Source of the DNA: Dryococelus australis
Taxonomy: Eukaryota > Arthropoda > Insecta > Phasmatodea > Phasmatidae
NCBI GenBank assembly: GCA_029891345.1
Contig: CM056993.1
Coordinates: 228,606,765 to 228,670,764 of the forward strand
Direction: 5' to 3'
DNA length: 64,000 bases
The position numbers and the translations under genes were made by a program. Under the pieces are notes generated by a model. That model searched no databases, was not told the origin of the DNA, and worked only from the letters and a program-made list of their open reading frames with translations. This document shows positions 32,425 through 44,000 of this stretch, piece by piece; within the stretch, counting starts at the first letter, position 1, and the number at the start of each line of letters is the position of its first letter.

Positions 32425-33423
32425 TCAATTAATTTATTTTTATGTGTGTATTACGTTTCTAAAGTTCCTCCTTGCCAGTCTCACAGGAAGAGGGACATGT
32501 AAGGTATCTGCGAGAGGCATCATATATATTTTGTTTGTTTAATTTATAGGGACATTTTGTTGTCGATTGTTAATTCCATACTCATGTAATTGTGTAATAC
32601 TCTTGTCATGTAAATTATATTGCTAGCATACAGCTCTGGGTAGCAACATCACGTTATGTTTAATTCCATACTAGAGAGTCACATAATTGCACTTATTATT
32701 CGCGTAGTTGTGAGCGTTTGAAATCTTTATTCGATGTGTGTAATTTATTCATATGTAGAACATTGTGAAATTATTTTTTCTCTCGTGTGTAATGTTTAAT
32801 TGCATTTGGAAACAGTCATCGTCTATTTAATCATTTGTCATTACTAACTCATAAATCGCATCTTTCAAAGTCACCTATCTCCCACCACCATATACGAGTA
32901 ATATCTCCCCCTTCCCCAAAAAAAATAAAATTTACACTTAGGCCAGTCTTAGAAATCGTTTAAAAACTCTGAAATTCTCTCGTGTGTTAAATATATTCGT
33001 AAAAACCGCATATATACCACCAATATCACTACAAACTCATAAAAATTTGAAAAAATAAGAAATCTTGCACTCAACTCGACACCTATACAAAACATTGCAA
33101 CCCATCACTCTGATCAGTCGTATCAAGGACACCATAGAGTCAATATTGTACAGAGCTCCTGTTAACCCCCCGCCTCCCCCCCCCCCCAGAAAGAAAGAAG
33201 CACAACAACAAAATCAAGTAAAAATAACCCTTTCAATACATTTAATGAACCTTTTCAATAAATTTAACTCTTTAAAATTATTTACCCTTTCAATTAATCT
33301 TACCATTTTAATTTTAATCGGATTAAGATCGGATTAAGGATTAAACCTTTCAATCAAATCGATAATCCATAAATTAATCCCAATTAATCCAAGGTTGGGT
33401 GAAATCGGCACGCCCCTACTACT
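32085..33423 (-). repeat. Right terminal inverted repeat of element 2
   Basis: Inverted counterpart of 15,015-15,945. Its outer end reads GCCCCTACTACT on the plus strand. CCTTTC-type boxes at 33,229, 33,250 (CCTTTTC), 33,268 (CTCTTT), 33,286 and 33,346 mirror the GAAAGG boxes of the left end with nearly the same spacing (21, 18, 18, 60 bp). It carries about 300 bp (roughly 32,820-33,137) absent from the left copy and a poly-C run at 33,171-33,187. Confidence 0.9.
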
Positions 33424-33429
33424 AGAGAG
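33424..33429. repeat. Right target-site duplication of element 2 (AGAGAG)
   Basis: Directly follows the terminal CTACTACT and matches the hexamer at 15,009-15,014. Confidence 0.85.
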
Positions 33430-34418
33430 GAAATATATAAAGAAGAAGTAATTTCGTTGGTGGTCTCAATAGTGTTGCTTATGATGGACGCCTATGGTAG
33501 TAGTTTTTCAAACATAATATTTTTGTGTAAGTTTTATTTCCTCTGTCACTCTGCAAGATGGCATCTGCCTTGATCTCCAACTTAGGCAAGAGCCGACGTT
33601 TTACTAAGCCTACTTAAGGCGTCCGCCTGTCTGGCGGCTGAACTGCACTGCAGAGTATTTGTAATCCAACTTTTTTAATGGAAATATTAAACGTGCGTCC
33701 AGCGAGCCGAATTATGTAAAGAACTTACACTTCAGATTATGTCGATTACTTTTAAGACGTCAGGCACGTTGAATACACCATTTCTGAGCACTCTACCATA
33801 GTCATAAACGCTATATATCCCAATATACGTGATATATGCACACAAATGTACTCGAGGGACATTCACTGAACCTTGCTAAAAAAATTTCACCAAAAAATCA
33901 TAAGGTCACCGCTGAAAGTCGCATTGTGAGAACACTGCATGCCAGTTCAGAGCCCTGCGCATAGTGGCGTTGGCGTACTTGTACAGCGTGCCAGTGTGGC
34001 TCTTAAAGCTCTTGCACTTCTCGGCCTCAAGCGCTAGAAAAATATTCAAGCATTGGCAGAAATAAGGAGTTATCACGCAGCTTGTGCAATGGTTTTCCTT
34101 CTCGTTAAATATTATCTCAATCCTGGCTATGGATGTTGTCGTTGGCTTTTATAAAATTCATCACTTTCAATATAATACCTATGCTCTTAACTGAATCCAT
34201 CTGAAACGACCGTATATTTTCACCTTCGAACGCAATGTAGTTTTTGGCAACGTGTAAACTATCGTTGACGTGGGGCTAAAGTCTAGTGCAGAACCGTCCA
34301 TCGAGTGAAAAATATAGAATGTGAGAATGTAAATAATTTACTCCTATGCCAAATACAAAACTACAAGATCGTAAGTAACACAATACAGTAGTACACTCTA
34401 AGAAATTATTATACAGAC
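33430..34418. other. Flanking DNA, no recognisable feature
   Basis: Mixed-composition sequence with no long frame and no motif I can name. Some GC-richer patches (33,560-33,650 and 33,920-34,050) may be eroded repeats. Confidence 0.4.
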
Positions 34419-34862
34419 TGAGGCATTTAAAACAGACCACCTTAATAAATCGCCCACTTGTAAAGATAAAAGAAAATGGTTCAGACAAACGTTGTTTGAG
34501 GTGGATGGGGCCATAATGTGACGTTAAGTGTTTTTTGTTACGTTGAGAGGTGAAGGAGCTATGGGGTTCAAAGTCGGGATTGTAAATGGGATGACATACA
34601 TTATTACGTACCTCTGAAAAGTTCTTCGCAATATGAATGCAAACATGTGTCACAGGTACGAGAATTGTGAACATTAAACAGCATTGTCCCATTTAATATA
34701 CCGTAGTTGACCCCCATATTTCCGTCACCCCTCGGCGTACAACACACCTATTTACTAACGTAACATTATTGCCCTTTTCCCCCAAACAACATTTGTCTAA
34801 AACATTTCCTCTATCATTGCAAGTGGCAGATTTATTAAGGTGGCCTGTTTTAAATACCTCAC
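34419..34862. mobile_element. MITE-like element with terminal inverted repeats of at least 40 bp
   Basis: The left end reads TGAGGCATTTAAAACAGACC at 34,419 and continues CACCTTAATAAATC. The reverse complement of the right end (to 34,862) reads TGAGGTATTTAAAACAGGCC, continuing CACCTTAATAAATC, and similarity extends through CCACTTG. Total length is about 444 bp with no transposase motif. A 138-codon minus frame (34,276-34,692) crosses its left boundary, which argues that the frame is accidental. The target duplication is not evident, so I do not assign a superfamily. Confidence 0.7.
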
Positions 34863-36189
34863 CCGGTATACCGGTGAGAAAGCAGGAATTGTAGTGTTTT
34901 CCCTATTTCATTCATTGTAATTTTCCTACATTTGCTCAGGAAACAGTCGAATGCATAGGGAAGTTCCCAACTTTGTATAGTAGTGATGCCAAGTATTCCT
35001 ACATCTGCAGCTTGATGTGTGGTATTATTACCATACAATGTATAGGTTAAAATCTTCCATTACAGTTTGGGAAGTTTACCAGGAAATATTTTAAAGTGTA
35101 AGTAACTATAATATTACACTCCTGCAAAGTCAACTACCTAGCCAAATATTGCCTGTTAAATCAGTGTTTGCACGTACACGCCTATATATTAGTAAGTACA
35201 TTTTCCAGGTATACGAAACTCTTCAGTAAATTTAGAGAGCAATCATCAACTGTAGTTTAATCCACTGGCTTACACCACGTGTAATAATATCCTTGTGTTA
35301 CAGATATAATTAGCGAGAAACTCGGCTAGCTGGGAATGCATATCGCAGTGCTGCGAGGGCCCTGCTTCCTTTATTGCCAGACGTGAAATAGAGGCGTCCC
35401 GTGTTTGTTTGCTAGAGATTCCCCTTAAGAGGTTATGTATATGGGGCTTGAGGTTCGGTGAAGACTGTTTGAAATACACTTTGGTTTAACGGAAATGCTT
35501 TACGTGCACTGGTCTACGAAAATAAATACACTTGAGACGAGGTTTACACAAGACGCTACTCTTATAGTCTATCCGCAGTTTCTTCCCACTAACATTTGGA
35601 ATATCACCCCATGTGTGACGTGTTTAGTTATGTTCTAACTATGCCATGTATCACAAGCGTTTCATACGTCTGTTAATACGAAAGTATAATATTTTTCGTT
35701 AAATTGAAGTTCTACCAGTATTTACTCTATAAATTATAATAATTCACTTAATTAAGTATAAAGAAAAACAATGAGTAAACCTGTGTGTTAATAAAGCTTA
35801 GTGAGAAATACTTCTCATGTAACATATCATTACAACTAAGTGCGAACAAATTTGGTGCGTTGCTCTCTGGTGTAATTTTCTAGACTTCGTTAAACTTGGT
35901 TTGCCCGAGGCAGAGGAATATCCTGGAAGTATGAAGTAATCGTAAATGGATTATACAAACTCACTGGCATCGTTGCTTCAGACCTGCCATTCCGGTCAGC
36001 TCGGAGAACTATTGAGGCCAAATTATGTGACAGTGGTACTGCTGAGATGTGGAGAAGCCTCCTGTTAGTCAGTGGCATGTGGTGAACTCTTGCCAGGTAA
36101 GATGGCGTTAGCTCTGTGCTATGACCTGTTGCTTGCCAGTTTACCCTTCCACCACTAAAACGTAGTGCAGCAGGGGGCACCACAGGACC
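34863..36189. other. Unassigned DNA
   Basis: No gene recognised. A 97-codon minus frame at 35,890-36,183 and a 69-codon one at 35,270-35,479 show no domain. Confidence 0.35.
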
Positions 36190-36226
36190 TATATAATGGG
36201 TCCCATTGCCTGCTCGTTGTCAGTGG
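36190..36226 (+). promoter_or_regulatory. Putative core promoter: TATATAAT plus TCAGT
   Basis: TATATAATGGG at 36,190-36,200 and TTGTCAGTGG at 36,217-36,226. The initiator A is about 32 bp from the TATA start. It lies outside the Polintons. The first downstream ATG (36,259) opens only about 33 codons, so any real transcript would need splicing. Confidence 0.4.
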
Positions 36227-37465
36227 TCGAAATACATTCAGTTTCCCTTGGCTCCACAATGGTTATTGGTTCCTGCCGCGTGCATCGAGAATGTACAGGA
36301 GTTAGTAAGCATCAGCTTACCTTGCAACATTCCACCACGCGCCACTACTCCTATAACTAGACGTTACTCCTATAACTAGATTCAGAATTCGTATCTCCCT
36401 CAACTAACCTACGGCGCTCTCTTCTTAATGAAGGGTATACATATCTTACTTCATATGTTTGTGACCTAACGTTTTCAGTTTCTAGTCATGTTTGAGTATT
36501 TTAAGTGTTCTTAAAGGTGCCTGAAGCTAACGGGAATACATTAAGTGGCGTGGATATCCGAACTGCACATGAACGATAATTTCCTGCTCACAGTGGGCAA
36601 TGGCCTTCGTTTGGACAAGTTATTGTTCGCTCCCAAATTCAGAAGCTAAGGCGAATATGGAGACGTAATGTCTTTGTGGAGGTCGGGTTCGTTTGTCGCT
36701 TTGGATACACGCTTGCTTTAGTAAATTGCCCATTTCCGTGGCAAAATTATCGACTCTACGGAAGACGGTGAACGCGTCACAGGTGTACAGTATTTTTTAA
36801 ATTGTTTAAACAGAACAAATGAAAACTGGCCGTGGGTACGAAAAAAGGGGCAGAAGAAAGAGTCCCCGCCTCTCGAACGTTTAGTAACGCCAGTCGCCTT
36901 TATTGGCAGTCAAGGCTGGAGACTCGACATGTCTGCCTGGAGGGTGGGCCACAGGACGTAAGGAGAAATGGTCCTCTCGAAGATTACGATTTCCGTTTCC
37001 TTTGTCAACATTCCTTCCACCTCAGCTACTCCCCCTCCCCCCCTTCTACCACCATTATGGCGGGGTGGTGTTTCCGACTCTGTCAGACCTCGAAGTGTAC
37101 ACAACACTGATGGTAAAATGTAATCACGCAGTATTACCACTTCCATATAAATGTACTGTGTCTAGGTCTCAGGCGCTGGAAAATCATCATGTTTTTAAAT
37201 CGCTAGTTTACACAAAAACGAATTTCTGGTGCACAAATTGTTACATAACCATCAGTCGCCAATGGTAGAAACCGTACACTACGGTGTGTTGGAAGAACAG
37301 ACAATCTTCGATTGCGGAACATATACTCCTCACACAAAGTATAGTATATTCCCCGTTTGCCAACTAATACATAATATTTATGTTTCTAGTAGGACTGGAT
37401 CGTGCCTACGTTGTGTCAATCATGTATATATGGCGTTTTCCCATCCAGCGACATGCGTATTGCAC
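36227..37465. other. Unassigned, partly GC-richer DNA
   Basis: A small duplication, ACTCCTATAACTAGA, lies near 36,346-36,380. A GC-richer block at 36,830-37,110 has overlapping frames on both strands, none with a recognised domain. Confidence 0.35.
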
Positions 37466-37620
37466 GTGCACAAAAACAGTAGGTTCGCAGTTGAGGAATG
37501 GGACAATTTGCCTCAGGAAATTCTTAATGATCTTGTTTTAGGCATGCCTTGTCGTTTACAAGAGCGCCTCAAGAATCGTGGGAGGGGGGGGGGGGGGGGA
37601 GGTCCTACACCTTATTGCAG
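37466..37620 (+). pseudogene. Tc1-like transposase, C-terminal fragment
   Basis: Reads FAVEEWDNLPQEILNDLVLG then MPCRLQERLKNRG, a Gly run and PTPY. This is the tail of Tc1-like transposases (typically EEWxxLPQExIxxLxxSMPRRxxxVIxxxGGxTxY). The Gly run comes from a poly-G tract at about 37,586-37,599. Only the last 45 or so residues are present and the DDE catalytic region was not found upstream. Confidence 0.6.
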
Positions 37621-38879
37621 TTTGTCACTGCACCTGAGAAGACCATTATTGTTGTTATTGAGACTGAGGATATTCCTCTATTTAAGACTTTTTTAGTTTA
37701 TGCATTTTGTTTGTTTTATACTGGAATGATGAAAACGAGTATTGTATTGTTTTCTATTTACGCGCTATTAGGTGTACAACATGAAATGTAAAGTATCTAT
37801 TTTTATTCAATATAACATCCTGGTTGCTGATAAATGCTAAAATTTTTGTGCAGTATGTTTACAAACAGACAATAAAAGTTAGTATCGGTGTTGGTTGTAT
37901 CCACTTCGAAGAACCAAACACACTTACTGCACTGTACAGTGTGCATTACTGGCCAGTTGCCAGCCAATAAAAAGCCGAGTTGACAGTGTCTTTGTGAAAT
38001 GTTCCTTCCGAAGTTACATAACTATAAGTCCATGTTGTCCATTTGAATAATTTTGCATTTGGAGTGCTTCAGCTGTATACACAATTACTTTGCTGTGAAC
38101 TCCATGTAAACTGCTGGCGAAATAGCCGATATGTTTAAATAATGCAGCACGTCGCAATGTCATGGTAAGGTCAGTTCTCCTCAGGTTGGGAATCTCAATG
38201 CTTTTAGTTTGGCAACTCAATTTTTCCGCCACAAGGTAGCACTGGTGTACCGGATCTTTCAGTTTTGTGTGTAGGGGAATCGGATGCTTGCAATTTTCAT
38301 GAAATAAATGTAGCTTTGTAAAAGCTTCCGAGATGTATTTTGTTAGACCCCACGCAAAGAGTAAACATTGTTCTTCGCACTAGAGTGGAAATATAACGAA
38401 ATATATTAACTTATCGTTAAATATTCTGTCATAAATTGGATAAGAAAACTTAGGCATACACGATTAATTTACATAAATATCACAACAGAAAAGAAAAATA
38501 TAATTCATTGAAATGGTTAAAAATTGTATTTTTAGGCCTTTCACGCGCAGTTTACTTAAGCAGTAGGAGAATATATAATAGGTACTGTTCACAAGAGCTA
38601 TATTTTTGTAGCACTTTAAATCGTAACGTTTTCCCATTGAATTAAGTTAGCTTGTGAACAGCCAACACCAAATACAGTTATACTTTTTCTGTTTCCTCTC
38701 ATAAACACCACTGCAGGGCGTGAATAAGCATTACGAAATAAAGTTAATAAATACAATTGAAGATGGGGAATGTATATATCTCGATTCGAACAAAAAACGA
38801 ACATTTAGAGACAATTAAAAAGAATTTTCCTTGAAAGTGACATCTTAGGAACAGCAGGGCTCTTAGTTGGTAAAATGAT
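37621..38879. other. Unassigned AT-rich DNA
   Basis: No motif or long frame recognised. Confidence 0.35.
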
Positions 38880-39490
38880 CCATATGCCAAAATCCCCCAC
38901 AAGAAACTCGCTTTTGACCCCAACCTGAGTATAACTAACCTGAGTATAAATAACCTGAATTACTTCGAACTCCCCCACAAGAAACCCCGTTTTTCCCCTT
39001 ACCGGAGTATACCTAACCCGAGCATAACTAACCTTAGTTACTTAAAACTCCCCGACAAGAAACCCCTTTTGTCCCTAACCTGAGTATAACTACCCTGAAT
39101 AAAACTAAGAGTATAACTAACCTTAGTTACTTCAAACTCCCCCACAAAAAAACTGCCTTTTGTCCCTAAGCTGAGTATAACTAACCTGAGTATAACTAAT
39201 CTTAGCTACTTCAAACTCCCCATAAGAAACCCCTGTTTGTCCCTAACCTGAGCATAACTAACCTGAGTATAACTAACCTTAGTTACTTCAAACTCCCCCA
39301 TAAGAAACCCCATTTTGTCCCTAACCTGAGTTATAACTAACCTGAGTATAACTGACCTGAGTATAACTAACATTAGTTAGTTCAAACTTCCCCACAAGAA
39401 ACTCACTTTTGTCCCTGACCTGAGTACAACTAACCTGTGTATAACTAATCTGAGTATAACTAACCTTAGTTACTTCAAATTACGTAACGC
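38880..39490. repeat. Satellite-like tandem array, about seven diverged units of 75-95 bp
   Basis: Each unit has CTCCCCCACAAGAAACCCC, then TTTTGTCCCTAACC, then two to four copies of a 14-15-bp monomer TGAGTATAACTAACC, then TTAGTTACTTCAAA. The varying number of inner monomers explains the length differences. It is a two-level (nested) repeat. Confidence 0.85.
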
Positions 39491-41015
39491 TTTGTTGAAA
39501 ACTTGTAAACGTCAGCAACATCATATGAAGTGGATAGCAGTAAGAGTGATAAAACGATTAATCAGTTAGTAAAATGCTAAATGGGTGTTTCTGATACTAA
39601 TTGTAGAATAAGATAACTTATAATTAAATCCCTTTATTTAAATATCTGTCTTGATAAATACACTGAAGCCGAGTACAACGCCAAATCGCGAAGAAAATAT
39701 AAGTTTGCGGAGAGATAACGTCATATACAGAATTAATTAACAACGTTGGCTAAATACTGAAGAGTTGTCAACAATCGTTCGATGTGGGTAGCTATCTCTA
39801 ATTTAAAAAAAAAGTAGTGGAAATGGAAGGAATGGCATGCCTACCAAATCCCTCCAGCTCATCTCGTGTGCAATTAAGTCTTGATTAATTAATTATTCCC
39901 AGATAGCATACCACCGCACATAGAGGTGCGTAGTCGCTCCATTAAGAGAATTTTCTGCACGAGGAGCTGACATGAATTAGACTTGCCTCAAATGAAGTTA
40001 TACATTCACATGCAAGTTGTTTTTTATAATAATACATCCAAACTTCGATCATTACAAATTTGTCAAATTTATCAATATTATACTATTGATAAAATATTTG
40101 GCTTACTGATAACTCTAGAGTCTATTTTCAACATTTTCCCATTTCTTAAATAGAAATGTCTTGACAATGGTAGTGCTCATGCTGTGTTTACGAATACCGC
40201 CCTAAATATTTTTGAGACAAAGAGTAAGGAATAGTTTCTGTGTAAAATGTTTCTTTATATTTACTCTTTCAGGGAGCACTGTTGGAAACAAATTTCGCTT
40301 TCAGTAGCTCCCAAATTACGGTTACGAGTTTTCAATCTTGATATTGCCATTTAAGTAATAAACGCATTGTGTATATTCCACCGAACATGGAAATTAACAT
40401 CTAAGGCTTAAATAATATTGACTCATTCAAAAAGAGAGTGCTTTCAAAAGTACTCACTTTACCGTGAATAGCTTATAATTTCTTTAATGAAGATTATATC
40501 ACATGTTTTTAAATATTTTTAAACTCTCTATATCGCAAATTAAGCATATTACATAAAATAATTTGCCTAATCACATCTGACTGTTAGAACTGGGAAAGAG
40601 AAATAATGTGTAAAGTATTTAAACTCTCATCGTTTATGCGGTTTTGGTTATTTCGATTATAGAACTGCCTCAGCTGAAAGAATAAACTCACATGCAATCA
40701 ATTAATAAATTCTCTAGCATTTTTTAAGGAAAGTTTTTCTTTACCTGACATACTCTCTTTTCTAGGATATACATGCTTCTTTAGCGTTATTAACATATGT
40801 ATTTTTTGGCGGTCCGTTTATGTATTTTAAAATTAAGATAATGTTGTTATATAATCTAAAAATAAACTATGTCTCCCCAATTAACGAAAGTTTTCCTTTG
40901 ACTACAAATCTCCTGAGCGAGTGGCTCGCACACTGGTAATCAGGTGAGTTATACGGCTCTTCAGGGACAAACTTGCTGCTGATCTTGTCTTGCTTTTCTG
41001 AACACAACCTCCGCG
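39491..41015. other. Unassigned AT-rich DNA with a transposon terminus
   Basis: The only named feature is the MITE terminus at about 40,430-40,482. No long frame. Confidence 0.4.
40430..40482 (-). mobile_element. Solo terminus of the GGTAAAGTGAG transposon family
   Basis: On the minus strand it reads AGCTATTCACGGTAAAGTGAG, here given as the core TTCACGGTAAAGTGAG followed by TACTTTTGAAAGC. It matches the ends of the MITE at 57,429-57,663 and the terminus at 59,528. No partner terminus was found within a few kilobases. Confidence 0.5.
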
Positions 41016-41029
41016 GTTGCCATGGAAAC
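41016..41029. promoter_or_regulatory. RFX X-box-like palindrome
   Basis: GTTGCCATGGAAAC matches the RFX consensus GTNRCC-NN-RGYAAC with one mismatch. The half-site TGGCAAC recurs at about 41,103-41,109. X-boxes drive ciliary genes in animals. No ciliary gene is recognised beside it. Confidence 0.35.
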
Positions 41030-44000
41030 GTAGCCCCTTTAAAACTCACCTCTCGTACTGGTGATGAATAGAGTGTTGACTTTCTTCCAGCTTGTTTCTA
41101 CCTGGCAACCGGGATGCCAAAATTAAAAATCGATTTCATCGACCACCAGTTATTTTGTTTACTTTTGGTAATTGTTTGCAGGATGTGTTGGTACATTAAA
41201 GGCGCGTCTCTACTTTTATTGCAAGTTTTCTGAAATCTGCAATACCCTTATAATGGTTTATTTCCATCTTAGATATTGTTTCTAAAATACTCGCTTGTTT
41301 TAACTAACCCTTCTTATAATTTCTACTGTGTAGGCCTTTTGAAATCCTATAATGTTTTCGTACAAACTCGGTTGCTGTATTTAGAATTTAAATATTTAAC
41401 CTGAGAATATAAATTTATAACATTATGAAACAATGCACCTTCATTAAAGTGTTGATTAATTGTCAACGGGCGACACAAGCCCGAACAGACCCAAAAATCA
41501 AAAATGCATTACAAAACTATACCTGTATGTATGAAGCCACGCCTTCTTTCCACGGACAGTCCGCGGCTCGTAAGTAGTGAATACCTACTCGTCCGAGCAC
41601 ACAATCAAATTTCAATGCCTCTCTTCCTCCTTCATTCTCTCCTCCTTTCTCGTGGTGCTGTGATTGCATCTCGTCGTCACTACAAACACGATCATCGTAC
41701 GACCAGGTCTACCGTAATTGTTTTCAGTCTATCCCTCAAATAATAATGTCAGCATAGCTCTCACTCGTCATTCCATCGATTCTGAAGTTTACTACGATAC
41801 AAACAGTAGATGTGAGGCGGTTTTCATCTGTAGCTTTCAAGCGAGTGGAATTGTCTTCTGACTGCTCGAGGCTGGGTCTTCAGTTTTTTTGTTCATGCGG
41901 CTGACAGAAATTGGATAATAATGCTGTGGAATTATAATAAAATGCATATTTTACAGAAATAAGGAGATCATTTGTAATGTGTTTATACTTTCGGTAGTTA
42001 TAACAGCGTGTGGCAAACTGGTTTCTAAACTATTCCAGGTAACACTACAAAAGCAAACTTCACAATAAATTGCTTGAAAAGTATATAAGATATATTCAGT
42101 ATTTGTACCAAAAGTACGGTACCCTACAGACGGAAATTCTGTAAAATTACAATATGTGCAGTAATACTTAAATTATTTTTCTGCAAAATCACACGTAATT
42201 TATGGACTTCTACAAATACACTTGATGATTCACAGTAGTTTTTATGCCATAATAATTGTAGGTATTTCAGCCAGGACTGCACAGAACACACTTTGTGCGG
42301 CTGTCAGGGATGTCCCATTCCAACTACGACTTTGAAAATTCCCATTGGGGTTGACGGCGTTCCAACCCAGAAACTTTAGATTAGAAGCAAGTACACTAAC
42401 CACTACACAACAAATGTATCCCTACATCGTGCTCAATTTCAAAAGATTATACGTACTTCGATATCAAAATCTCGTGTTAATAATTGGCATATAACCTTCA
42501 AAAGAGAACAGCAAGATTTACTGAGCTCGCGGTGAAACCGTTATTAGTTTGATACTTAAAAGCAAGAAAAATGTAAGTCCCACATTTAAAAAAGGGATAA
42601 CTTTGTACATACGGGAGAAAATGAACGCTGCTGACAATTGATGAATTTTTTGGAGTGATTTATTTCATCCCTGTATTTTGTTGCTTATTTGCAACAAACT
42701 TTTTGTAACACACTCGTATTTGCAACGCACTTTTAACATTATTGGCTGTCAAGAGAAACATTTAACTAATACAAATATGTAGGCATTAAGAAGTAATTCT
42801 GAATATTTCTTAAAAGATTTAAGAGAAAAGTACATATTTGTACTATCGCAACTAAAAGCACTTAAATTTACAAAATCATACCTGCACTGTTAAAAATTAT
42901 TGTTGCAAACTCGTAACTTGGGAAAACTCATTCTTTTCAAACCAGTTAAAAAATACTTTGTCCTGTCGTCCAAGGTAAAAGGTAGCCCTCACGATAAGTG
43001 GATTATCGGAAGTCATAACTCATCAGCCAATAACACACATCGTAACTTGAACTTTATAAATGTATTAGCAGATTACTGAATATTAGTATTTCTGTCATAA
43101 TTTTTATATCTCAGTGCAGCTTTTGCTCTTGTAAGTGTACAAATAAAACAGGTTCAGAAGATTTTTTTTTTTTTTATTTGCGAAAATATGTTTTTATAAA
43201 ACATATTTTATCACTGCTTCCAAAAAATTTATATATTTATTTATTTACTTTTTATTATCTATCCTGGCGACTTTTCAATTCAAAATGTTCCCATATGTTT
43301 TATGCTTATTTCTCTGTGCAATTATGATAGTTGAGAAAACATACTATAAGCTTAAATCGCTTATTCGGTTTCGCTGTAATCCTTTATCTAAAATTTAAGC
43401 CCCAAATCCAATGTTCATTTTCTTTTTAACAGCGAATTTTAAAATACGTGAAAATCTTCGAAATTGAAGTGTGTAGACTTCTTTATATTAGCGATAATCA
43501 AATTAGCTGCTTTGTTCATGTTGGTCACGACAGTAAAATTCTTCATAATGTTAAACTGTTTAAAAGTGCAGCCCTCGTCAAGCCAGATAGGCTATTCTCT
43601 AAATGTGTGGGATTCCCAGGAATGATGAGTAAAACACGGCTATGTTAGTAACTGTTTACTATTATTTTTGCAACAGGAACCTCTTTCGTTATTCACACAA
43701 ACGCTATTAACCTTAATTTCGGGCACGACCCAACCACCTCCAAGACATGGGGGGGGGGGGGAGGGTCGGTTACTCACCCCTTTACTCAAGGGGCGCTATC
43801 GATACCTCCTAGGACTGTTCACACCCTCCTCCCCATTTCCGCGTAAAGTGTTAGACAAGACAAACGGCGAACGCTGGGTTGACACCATACATACAAACAA
43901 GTAAAGTTAAATAAAAGCTTGTAAACAAACTATTCTACAGAATAACACTCACAGATAAGTGATAAACTATGCACGGCGCTGTCGCACCGGTGCGAGACTC

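Noticed and set aside
34276-34692. 138-codon minus frame
   Set aside because: It crosses the left end of the 444-bp inverted-repeat element, has no domain and is therefore probably accidental.
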